Source: Oscillospiraceae bacterium (GTDB lineage: Bacteria; Bacillota; Clostridia; Oscillospirales; Oscillospiraceae). From it: 12,289 nucleotides of DNA. The DNA is taken from contig JAQXJQ010000004.1 in assembly GCA_029009035.1 (NCBI GenBank), positions 1 to 12,289 on the forward strand, given 5' to 3'. Below are positions 6,413 through 12,289 of this stretch, piece after piece. The notes under the pieces are model-generated. The model saw only the letters and a program-made list of their open reading frames with translations. It had not been told where the DNA came from and ran no database searches. The stretch's first letter is position 1. Each line of letters opens with the position of its first letter. The position numbers and the translations under genes were made by a program.

Positions 6413-7129
6413 ATGCGTCAATTCCCCAATGACGCCGCGTTGGGTGCCTATGTTGCCGACCGGCTGGCGGAGATCCTGAATGCCAAACCGGACGCCGCCT
6501 TCTGCATCGCCGCCGGCACCTCCTCCTTCCCCGTATTTGACGCGTTGAAGGCCCGGGTGAAGTCCGGCGAGCTCTCCTTTGCCAAGGCCCGCTTCTTCGG
6601 CATGGATGAATGGTGCGGTCTTCCCCAGGACGCCAACGGCGCCATGGCCGACTTCCTCCGCCGCCATTTCCTCAATGAGATGGACTTCGGAGAGGTCTTC
6701 CTCTTTGACGGCATGGCCGACCCCCAGGCGGAATGTGCCCGGGCCGAAGGGTTCCTGACCGGCTGCGGCGGGCTGAACGCCATCGTCTTCGGCATCGGCG
6801 TCAACGGCCACGTGGCTCTCAACGAGCCGGGGGTCGATCCCGCTCTGCGCACCCATGTGGCGGAGGTCTCCCCTGTGACCGCCACGGTAGCTCAGAAGTA
6901 TTTCCAGGAGAAGGCCCCCGAGCTGAAGACCGGCGTCACCATCGGTCTGGCCAACGCAGCCGAGGCCGGCAAGGTCATTCTGGTGGCCAACACCCCCAAC
7001 AAGCGGGATGCTGTGGAGCGCATCGACGCCCTCGTCTCCGCCGGGACCCCTCAGCGGGATACGCCCGCCTCCTTCGCCGCCGCTCTGCCCGGTGCGGAGC
7101 TGCTGGTCACCGAGGCCGTTTTCCTCTGA
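6413..7129 (+). CDS. NagB/6-phosphogluconolactonase-like sugar phosphate deaminase/isomerase
   Basis: Member of the glucosamine-6-phosphate deaminase/6-phosphogluconolactonase superfamily, 238 aa. NagB landmarks are FGMDEW (Asp65), GIGVNGHVALNEPG (about 127-140; His133 and Glu138 as the catalytic pair) and NTPNKRDAV with Lys197 for phosphate. Asn131 stands where E. coli NagB has Asp141, but Asn is common there in Firmicute NagB proteins. The N-terminal phosphate loop, usually TGGTP, reads AAGTSSFP (about 33-40), and the late PAS-LHLH region lacks its histidines, so the substrate may not be glucosamine-6-phosphate. The ribosome binding site GGAGGT overlaps the preceding stop. It is the last gene of the rightward operon, followed directly by terminators. 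It implies that an amino-sugar phosphate, or a related aldose/ketose phosphate, is handled at the end of the route. nagB proper is a possible but weaker reading. Confidence 0.8.
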   Translation: MRQFPNDAALGAYVADRLAEILNAKPDAAFCIAAGTSSFPVFDALKARVKSGELSFAKARFFGMDEWCGLPQDANGAMADFLRRHFLNEMDFGEVFLFDGMADPQAECARAEGFLTGCGGLNAIVFGIGVNGHVALNEPGVDPALRTHVAEVSPVTATVAQKYFQEKAPELKTGVTIGLANAAEAGKVILVANTPNKRDAVERIDALVSAGTPQRDTPASFAAALPGAELLVTEAVFL

Positions 7130-7135
7130 CATTGA

Positions 7136-7186
7136 CAAAAAACACCTCCGCATCGCGTTTTTTGCGCTGCGGAGGTGTTCTTTATT
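7136..7186. terminator. Bidirectional Rho-independent terminator 1
   Basis: A perfect 12-bp inverted repeat (AACACCTCCGCA at 7141-7152 and TGCGGAGGTGTT at 7168-7179) has an inner GCG/CGC stem and a T-rich loop. It is followed rightward by CTTTATT. In the leftward direction the stem runs into a run of six T (GGTGTTTTTTG). It lies 11 nt after the NagB-like stop. It ends the rightward operon and backs up the leftward one. Confidence 0.85.
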
Positions 7187-7194
7187 CTGCAAAA

Positions 7195-7236
7195 CGCGAG
7201 CAGCGCAGCCGGAGTGCGGCCGCGCTGCTTTTCTCT
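7195..7236. terminator. Bidirectional Rho-independent terminator 2
   Basis: AGCAGCGC (7199-7206) pairs with GCGCTGCT (7222-7229). An inner GCCG/CGGC stem encloses the loop GAGTG. TTTTCTCT follows rightward and, on the minus strand, CGCGTTTTG follows the stem. It begins 9 nt past the stop of the NHL/SLH gene, so it is the primary terminator of the leftward signalling operon. Confidence 0.75.
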
Positions 7237-7237
7237 G

Positions 7238-8776
7238 TCAATTTACCTCAAGGTTATCCCAATACAGCACAAACCGCGTCATGATCTCCGCCAGTTCGGC
7301 ACGATTTACCTCTTTCTGGGGCGCCAGCTTCCCGGCCTGAACCTCGATCACGCCGTTCTCCAGCGCCCAATTCATGGCCTCGACCGCATAGCCGCCCACC
7401 TCGCCGCCGTCGGAATAGCTGTCCAGCGTGCTCCTGCCCTCATAGGCGGCGAGGCCGCCGTTGCGGGCATAGCGGTAGAGGAACACGGCCATTTGCTCAC
7501 GGGTGACCTCAACATTGGGGCCGAACCGTCCGTCGGGATACCCCTGCACGATCTTGTTCTCCGCCGCCCAGGCCATGGCATCGTAGTACCACGCTCCCTT
7601 GGACACATCATGGAAGGGTGCGGCGCCCTCCGCTTCCGGATAGCCGGAAAGGCGGTGCAGGACCGCAACCACCGCCGCGCGCACGGTCTTCCCCTCCGGC
7701 ATAAAGGTGGTCCCACCGGTCCCGTGCATCAGGCCGTACACATACATATAGCTGATGGCTTTGCTGTGCTCGCTGTCTGCCGGCACATCCTGATACAGCT
7801 GCTTGCCGCCGTCAACCGCCAGGACCTTGCCGCCGAACTCGTCCGCCACATAGATGCTCTGCCCCTTTGCACTCAACCCCGCAGGGTTGCCGGGCCAAAG
7901 CTCGTTGTTCGCCGCGGAACAGGCCGCAACGGTGCTGACCCACCCGTCGGAGATCTTACGGATCGCAGAGTTTCCGGTGTCGGACACATACAGGGTCGAA
8001 CCCACAGCGCAGATGCCCTGGGGGTACGCAAACTCAGCACTCCTGCACTCTCCATCCAGGAAGCCTCCGATATAGGCCTCCCCGTCCCGGACGGAGCTGC
8101 CCGCGAACACCTTCTTCTGCCCATTCTTCACGGAAATGATCTGATGCGTGCCTGCGTCGGTAATGTAGAGAACACCGTTGACCCAGCACAGGTCCGTAGG
8201 CTCATTCAGGCCGGAAACATAGGTGCTGACCTGGCCCTTCGCGTTCAGAGCACGAATACAGCCGTTTCCGCTGTCGGCGATGTACAGCACGCCGTTATTT
8301 ACAGCCAGACCGCGGGGAGCGTGAAACATCGCCTTTGCCGCAGCGCCATCCTTTAAGCCCGCCGTACCGCTGCCGGCCAGCGTCCGCACAGCACCGTCCT
8401 CGATCACACGAAGGCAGTGGTTTTCTCTGTCGCTGACCACAATTCCGCCGTTCCATTCCACCAGCGAGGTGGGGCGGTTGAACAGCGCGTAGGCTGCAGA
8501 GCCGTCCAGATAGCCTCCCTTGGGGTAGCCATCCTCGCCCAGAGGCAGCGTATAGCCCGCCACGACCTGAGCTGTTCCGTCCCGGAGCTGCACAATGGCG
8601 TTGTTTCCGCTGTCGGCAACCAGCAGGCTGCCGTCCGCCTGCAGCAGAACATCCGCAGGCGCCAGAAATTCGTAGCTGCTCTGCTCCGGCTGCAGCACGC
8701 CCAGCGCGCAGGCAGGAACTGCCAGCGCCGCCGCGCACACCAGAGCCAGAACCGCTCTTTTCACGGAATATCTCAT
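7238..8776 (-). CDS. Exported NHL beta-propeller protein with C-terminal SLH domains
   Basis: Predicted wall-anchored surface protein, 512 aa. The signal peptide MRYSVKRAVLALVCAAALAV ends near PACA (cut after Ala24). The VPAC sequence is a poor lipobox, so a lipoprotein is possible but less likely. Residues about 40-325 hold six NHL-type repeats, each with a [L/I]Y[V/I][A/S]D-[S/T]GN core (for example VADSGNNAI, YIADSGNGCI, YVSDTGNSAI), enough for one six-bladed propeller. Residues about 337-378, 387-440 and 453-505 are SLH repeats (AWYYDAMAWAAENKIVQGYPDGRFGPN is the clearest core; the others are degenerate). SLH domains bind pyruvylated wall polymers. The start at 8776 is chosen for the signal peptide and GGGGGAG 6 nt upstream. 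It is the last gene of the operon, 16 nt after the cyclase. NHL propellers usually bind proteins or ligands, suggesting an external ligand-binding or scaffold role for the sensor system. Confidence 0.87.
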   Translation of the reverse strand: MRYSVKRAVLALVCAAALAVPACALGVLQPEQSSYEFLAPADVLLQADGSLLVADSGNNAIVQLRDGTAQVVAGYTLPLGEDGYPKGGYLDGSAAYALFNRPTSLVEWNGGIVVSDRENHCLRVIEDGAVRTLAGSGTAGLKDGAAAKAMFHAPRGLAVNNGVLYIADSGNGCIRALNAKGQVSTYVSGLNEPTDLCWVNGVLYITDAGTHQIISVKNGQKKVFAGSSVRDGEAYIGGFLDGECRSAEFAYPQGICAVGSTLYVSDTGNSAIRKISDGWVSTVAACSAANNELWPGNPAGLSAKGQSIYVADEFGGKVLAVDGGKQLYQDVPADSEHSKAISYMYVYGLMHGTGGTTFMPEGKTVRAAVVAVLHRLSGYPEAEGAAPFHDVSKGAWYYDAMAWAAENKIVQGYPDGRFGPNVEVTREQMAVFLYRYARNGGLAAYEGRSTLDSYSDGGEVGGYAVEAMNWALENGVIEVQAGKLAPQKEVNRAELAEIMTRFVLYWDNLEVN

Positions 8777-8792
8777 CCTTTTCTCCCCCAGT

Positions 8793-10592
8793 TTATCGAA
8801 GATGATCAAGCGTAAAAATCTCAAATCCGTCTGTCTTGCCTTTCAGGTGGATGGGGCCGGTCTTGGTCACATCCGCCCGGTCGCCCAGGGCGTCCACCAC
8901 CGCACGGCTAACATAAATGGTCCCCTTGGGCGCGTTGGACTCCAGTCTGGACGCCGTATTCACCGTATCACCGATGGCGGTATAGTCCATGCGGAAATCG
9001 GAGCCGATATTCCCCACCACCGCAGGGCCGTAATGGACCCCGATGCCGAAGGCAACGCTCCTGCCGAACTGCTCCTCCAGCCGTTTACCCAGCTCCTTAG
9101 AGCCCTCCACCATGTCTCTGGCGGCACAGCAGGCCTGATAGATGGGGTCCTCGCAGGGCATGGGCGCACCCCAGAAGGCCATGGTGCAGTCGCCCACGAA
9201 CTTATCCAGGGTACCTCCGTTTTTGCGGACGGAGTCGCTGGTCAGGGTCAGATACTCGTTGAGGATCTTCACCACCTGCTCAGGCGCCATGCCCTCGCTC
9301 ATGCTGGTGAAGCCACGGATATCCACGAACAGCACCGCGATATCGCAGCTCTTGCCCTCCAGACCCAGAGAATCGGAGTCCTCACGGAGAAGGTCATGCA
9401 TGATGTGGGGGTCCACATATCGCCCGAACACATTCCGAATGGCCTTTTTGTCACCGGCAGCCACCGCGTAGTGCTCAATGACGGCAACCACAAAGCCGAT
9501 GATCGCACCCAGCGGGAACCACAGCGGGTGCACCACCCTGCCCTGCAGATAGAGCAGCCGCGCAACACCCACCATACCGGCGGTGATCACCACAAAGCCG
9601 GGCACCATAAACAGCATCCGCAGATGGGCAAAGCCGACCACCAGCAGGAAGCACAGAACGGTCACCAGAATGACTTGCAGGATGTCGGAGACCTCTTTCT
9701 TCACCGTTCCATTCAGCATCGCGCTGGTGACATTTGCCATGTACTCCACGCCATACATCTGTTCGGCGTGCTCGATCGGTGCAATGAAGCTATCGGTCAG
9801 CGCCGGATCATAGGGGCCGATCAGAACGATCGCCCCGGAAAGCAGGTACGGATCATAGTTGTCTGACAGAATATCGGAAACGGAGTACTCCAAATAGGTC
9901 CCGGGCTTTGCGGAATAGTCCACATACCAGAATCCGGAATGGTTCAACGCCGGAGTATAGTCGGGTTCTTCTCCCCAGTAGCCACAGTACATGGAATACA
10001 GCTGCCAGGGCATGGAGAGAATCTCTCCCCCGTTTCCGTCCGGAATGGCCCACAGATGATGGCGCAGAACACCGTCTACATCATACATGGCGTTGATATG
10101 GCCCAGAACAGCCTGCTCCCGCAGCTCCGGGAACGGAAGGTCAAGCGCCTGCAGGCTGAAGTCATCCATATAGGCATTTCCGTCCTCCGCAAACTGGAGG
10201 GTGCTGTCAAACTCCGCGCTGCAGGCCAACACCACATTCCCCGCCTTCGCCGCCTCCACGAGGGCGGCGTCGGACTCAGGGTTTGTATGGCTGACATACA
10301 GCGTATCCACGCCGATGGCCGCCGGACGCAGCTCCTCATCCCGATTGAGGGTCTCAAGCACCGCGGCCATGATGCTGCGGTCCCAGGGCCAGACACCGAA
10401 GTTTTCCAGATCTTCGCCGGTAATACCGATCACGATGACAGTGCCGTCCAGCGCGCGCTCAGACTGGTACAATCCGTCCGCCACGGTCTGATCCGCGGTA
10501 TAGAGAATGCCGCTGGACAGTACCACCGCATAAAGAACCGCAACCGCCAAAGCAATACCGAATATTCGGCAATTCTTTTTCGTCCTCTTCAT
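8793..10592 (-). CDS. CHASE2-domain class III adenylate cyclase, membrane sensor
   Basis: Converts ATP to cAMP; 599 aa. Layout: N-terminal membrane segment (about 11-31), extracellular CHASE2 sensor (about 35-295, with TVIVIGITGEDLENFGVWPWDRS and LSGAIVLIGP cores), three membrane segments (about 304-322, 327-347, 356-376), linker, and class III catalytic domain (about 415-595). Catalytic residues appear complete: metal Asp424 (FVDIRGFTS) and Asp468 (DKFVGDCTMAFWG), adenine-selecting Lys464, Thr538 in MDYTAIGD (class IIIb pattern), and transition-state Asn545 and Arg549 (GDTVNTASRLES). No GGDEF or kinase module is fused. The ribosome binding site is weak (no good GGAGG within 14 nt), but the FecR-domain gene stops only 9 nt upstream, so translation is probably coupled. 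The exterior sensor with FecR and SLH/NHL neighbours indicates a surface-stimulus receptor. The ligand is unknown, and no cAMP effector is in the window. Confidence 0.93.
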   Translation of the reverse strand: MKRTKKNCRIFGIALAVAVLYAVVLSSGILYTADQTVADGLYQSERALDGTVIVIGITGEDLENFGVWPWDRSIMAAVLETLNRDEELRPAAIGVDTLYVSHTNPESDAALVEAAKAGNVVLACSAEFDSTLQFAEDGNAYMDDFSLQALDLPFPELREQAVLGHINAMYDVDGVLRHHLWAIPDGNGGEILSMPWQLYSMYCGYWGEEPDYTPALNHSGFWYVDYSAKPGTYLEYSVSDILSDNYDPYLLSGAIVLIGPYDPALTDSFIAPIEHAEQMYGVEYMANVTSAMLNGTVKKEVSDILQVILVTVLCFLLVVGFAHLRMLFMVPGFVVITAGMVGVARLLYLQGRVVHPLWFPLGAIIGFVVAVIEHYAVAAGDKKAIRNVFGRYVDPHIMHDLLREDSDSLGLEGKSCDIAVLFVDIRGFTSMSEGMAPEQVVKILNEYLTLTSDSVRKNGGTLDKFVGDCTMAFWGAPMPCEDPIYQACCAARDMVEGSKELGKRLEEQFGRSVAFGIGVHYGPAVVGNIGSDFRMDYTAIGDTVNTASRLESNAPKGTIYVSRAVVDALGDRADVTKTGPIHLKGKTDGFEIFTLDHLR

Positions 10593-10601
10593 GGGCCGCT
10601 A

Positions 10602-11912
10602 TCAACCCTGTGGAACTGCGACCCAAACCAGGTTCACGTTGTCTCTCACCGGCTCGTCGAAGTTGTATGCTGTCAGTTCAGAATTAACCGTAAGTTCGCC
10701 GCCCGTATAGGTTGCCCACACATATCCGCTATTGGGGTCTCCGGGGGTAAGCAGCGGCGCTGTCGCCTTTTGTCCGGCAGTGACCGTCTGCGTGGCAAAC
10801 GGCTCCACAATACCCTTCCCCGTCACATCATCGAATTGGAGAACAGCAAAATAGGACACCGTATACTGAGCAGGCGGAACCGGAATAAACGTTTCCTCGC
10901 CGGCGTCTTTGAACACTTGGTCCACCGGCTTCTCCGTCCTGGTGAGCTCGCTCTGGGCCTTGGACACCTCCGCGGCCGCTTCGCTCACCGCTTCCTGCTG
11001 CTTCTCGGCCTCGGCCTCGGCAGCCTTCTGCTCCTCCTTCAGTGTCTCCTCGGCAGCTTCCTCGGTGATCAGATCCAGCGCTTCCGCTTCCATGGTGTTG
11101 GCCTGCGCAATGCGGTCCTTCAATTCCCCATCGCCGGCCACTTCCACGGCGGCAAAGCCTGTCCCGGCAATGACCTCCTCCACGGCCACATCCTGGATCT
11201 CCGCCGTGGTCACGGTGCTCTCGGCCGGAGGCTCCTCACCGGGAAGCTCGGGCACAGTGACGGTATCCACCTTTGCCTGCTGACCGGCGGTCACGCTGAC
11301 GGTCACGGTCTCCTTTTCTGCGGCAGGCTCGCCGGGAACCTCGCCGGAGCTCTCCTTGGTCTCGATATAGGTCATGGTGACCGTTCCGTCGTAGACCACC
11401 AGCTGCGAATAGGTCTCGGTGGCCACTACCGCGGTCTGGCTCCCGGCCACCTCACGGTTCACCGTGCGCTGGGTAACGCCCACCGTGCCGGAGGTGCCGC
11501 GGATACCGGTGGACATATTGGATGTACGGATATTCAGGCTGGAATCCTTTGCAATGGGCTTGCTGACATTGAAGAACAACCGTCCGTTTTTCAGCTGGAC
11601 CTCCAGCTTCTTTCCGCTCTGCTTGACGGTGATGGTGGTGTTGGCGTCCGTCTTGATGACCACATCATCATCCAGGGAGACCCAGGCATAGCTGGCCTTT
11701 CCGGTTTCAACGGAATAGCCGCTGTACAGCTTGGAGCCGGAGGAGGTCTTCACCGTCTTTCCGGTGCTGTTTTTCACCGTGACCGTGCCGGTGGTCTCCT
11801 CAAGGCGCAGGGTGGTGGCCTTGGTGTTGTTCTTCGCGGCAAAGGCGGGGGTCATGAGCAGACCCATGGCCATCACCGCAGTCAGAAGCGCGGAGAGAAC
11901 TCTTGTTTTCAT
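10602..11912 (-). CDS. Exported FecR-domain protein with coiled coil and InlB-B/Flg_new-like repeat
   Basis: Predicted extracellular protein, 436 aa, with a signal peptide (1-25, cut at AFA/A). Residues about 58-146 form a FecR-type domain. LYSGYSVETGKASYAWVSL is followed by DTNT-like strands and the signature RTSNMSTGIRGTSGTVGV (about 129-146), which resembles the FecR TP-AVVGVRGT motif. A Glu/Ala/Lys-rich region (about 262-330) should form a coiled coil. The C-terminus (about 349-433) has QTVTAGQKATAPLLTP and YNFDEPVRDNVNLVW, typical of InlB-B/Flg_new (Listeria-Bacteroides) beta-grasp repeats. The ribosome binding site GAGGAGG lies right after the upstream stop, 14 nt before this ATG. FecR is best known as a sigma-factor regulator, but no sigma gene is here; it precedes a CHASE2 cyclase instead. 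An external partner of CHASE2 is the natural inference. Detachment from the membrane (no C-terminal anchor seen) is notable. Confidence 0.82.
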   Translation of the reverse strand: MKTRVLSALLTAVMAMGLLMTPAFAAKNNTKATTLRLEETTGTVTVKNSTGKTVKTSSGSKLYSGYSVETGKASYAWVSLDDDVVIKTDANTTITVKQSGKKLEVQLKNGRLFFNVSKPIAKDSSLNIRTSNMSTGIRGTSGTVGVTQRTVNREVAGSQTAVVATETYSQLVVYDGTVTMTYIETKESSGEVPGEPAAEKETVTVSVTAGQQAKVDTVTVPELPGEEPPAESTVTTAEIQDVAVEEVIAGTGFAAVEVAGDGELKDRIAQANTMEAEALDLITEEAAEETLKEEQKAAEAEAEKQQEAVSEAAAEVSKAQSELTRTEKPVDQVFKDAGEETFIPVPPAQYTVSYFAVLQFDDVTGKGIVEPFATQTVTAGQKATAPLLTPGDPNSGYVWATYTGGELTVNSELTAYNFDEPVRDNVNLVWVAVPQG

Positions 11913-11926
11913 GCTTCCTTCCCTCC

Positions 11927-12289
11927 TCAGTAATTGAACCGGAATTCATAGTTTCCCGCAGGCAGCCAGATCGAGGCCCCCGGCATATAGCGGATCCCGT
12001 CGCTCTGACCGTCCGCCGTGGTAATGGTCACAGACTTTACAGAGGAGCCAACGGAAGGGATCTCGTATGCTCCGGATGTTGCGATCTCAACCGAGAGGAC
12101 CCCGTCCACGACCTGCTCCAACTCAAACTCCACCTTATTGACCACACGCAGGTTCAGGTAGATGTCGGATGTAGGCTCCGATGCGCCGCTGGGAACATAC
12201 TTGTAATTCTTCAAGCGGATCAGGATCTGGTAATCGCCGACAGTGTTCAGCCCCTGCTCCCCATCCACCTCGATTCCCTCCATACCCTT
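11927..12289 (-). CDS. C-terminal fragment of an unidentified protein, probably extracellular
   Basis: The last 120 or so codons of a gene that enters from the right edge; the reading frame is open to the window end. It is rich in beta-strand sequence (YQILIRLKNYKYV, IYLNLRVVNKVEFEL, SVKSVTITTADG, SIWLPAGNYEFRFNY), with no recognised motif. The alternating pattern and the final PAGNYEFRFNY resemble Ig-like or PEGA-type carbohydrate/surface modules, but I do not recognise the family. It stops 14 nt before the FecR-domain gene, whose ribosome binding site abuts the stop, so it is the upstream member of the operon as seen here. An exported adhesin-like or wall-associated protein would fit the neighbours. 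The internal Met at 12283 should not be taken as the start. Confidence 0.6.
   Translation of the reverse strand, partial: KGMEGIEVDGEQGLNTVGDYQILIRLKNYKYVPSGASEPTSDIYLNLRVVNKVEFELEQVVDGVLSVEIATSGAYEIPSVGSSVKSVTITTADGQSDGIRYMPGASIWLPAGNYEFRFNY

Noticed and set aside
6793..6832. Asn131 replacing the catalytic Asp of NagB as evidence of an inactive enzyme
   Set aside because: Asn at this position (GIGxNGHIGFNEPG) is usual in Firmicute NagB proteins such as that of Bacillus, so the change alone is not a sign of loss of function.
8777..8824. Start of the NHL/SLH gene at 8824 (16 extra residues)
   Set aside because: It would overlap the end of the cyclase and place residues before a textbook signal peptide. 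The ATG at 8776 has a good ribosome binding site.
9939..11933. 664-codon plus-strand ORF antisense to the cyclase and FecR genes
   Set aside because: It has low-complexity His/Leu/Arg/Gly composition and no motif, and it opposes two genes with clear catalytic and domain signatures.

Overview
The window reads as chromosomal DNA of a GC-rich Firmicute, probably a gut clostridium of the Oscillospiraceae type. This is inferred from GGAGG-type ribosome binding sites, sigma-A promoters with 17-bp spacers, a CcpA-type cre-like site, an S-layer homology (SLH) protein and dense gene packing. Species cannot be named from the sequence. No mobile element, CRISPR array, rRNA or tRNA was seen.

Left part (1-7129): a divergent sugar or cyclitol/glycoside catabolic locus. 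Leftward from a shared intergenic region (about 2060-2342) run a DeoC-family aldolase, a Gfo/Idh/MocA oxidoreductase and the first codons of a TIM-barrel sugar isomerase that leaves the window. Rightward run a second Gfo/Idh/MocA oxidoreductase, two TIM-barrel sugar isomerase/epimerase proteins, a third Gfo/Idh/MocA oxidoreductase and a NagB-like deaminase/isomerase. Both promoters are readable. The leftward one carries a cre-like site over its -10 and four 10-bp-phased TTTCATT-type repeats around and upstream of its -35. Three NAD(P)-type oxidoreductases with three metal-type TIM barrels suggest oxidation of a sugar-ring hydroxyl followed by isomerisation, elimination or hydration. This is the logic of inositol catabolism and of 3-keto-glycoside or C-glycoside degradation. 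The substrate is not shown. No kinase, transporter, glycosidase or regulator is present in the window.

Middle (7130-7237): two consecutive stem-loops with T-tracts on both sides. They serve as a shared bidirectional terminator between the rightward catabolic operon and the leftward operon that follows.

Right part (7238-12289, all leftward): a four-gene operon for a surface-sensing system. In transcription order it holds the C-terminal end of an unidentified protein, an exported FecR-domain protein with a coiled coil and a C-terminal InlB-B/Flg_new-like repeat, a CHASE2-transmembrane-class III adenylate cyclase with a complete catalytic residue set, and an exported NHL beta-propeller protein with SLH domains. 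Gaps of 9-16 nt indicate co-transcription and probably coupled translation. The natural reading is an extracellular or wall-anchored sensory assembly feeding intracellular cAMP production. This is the most unusual system in the window.
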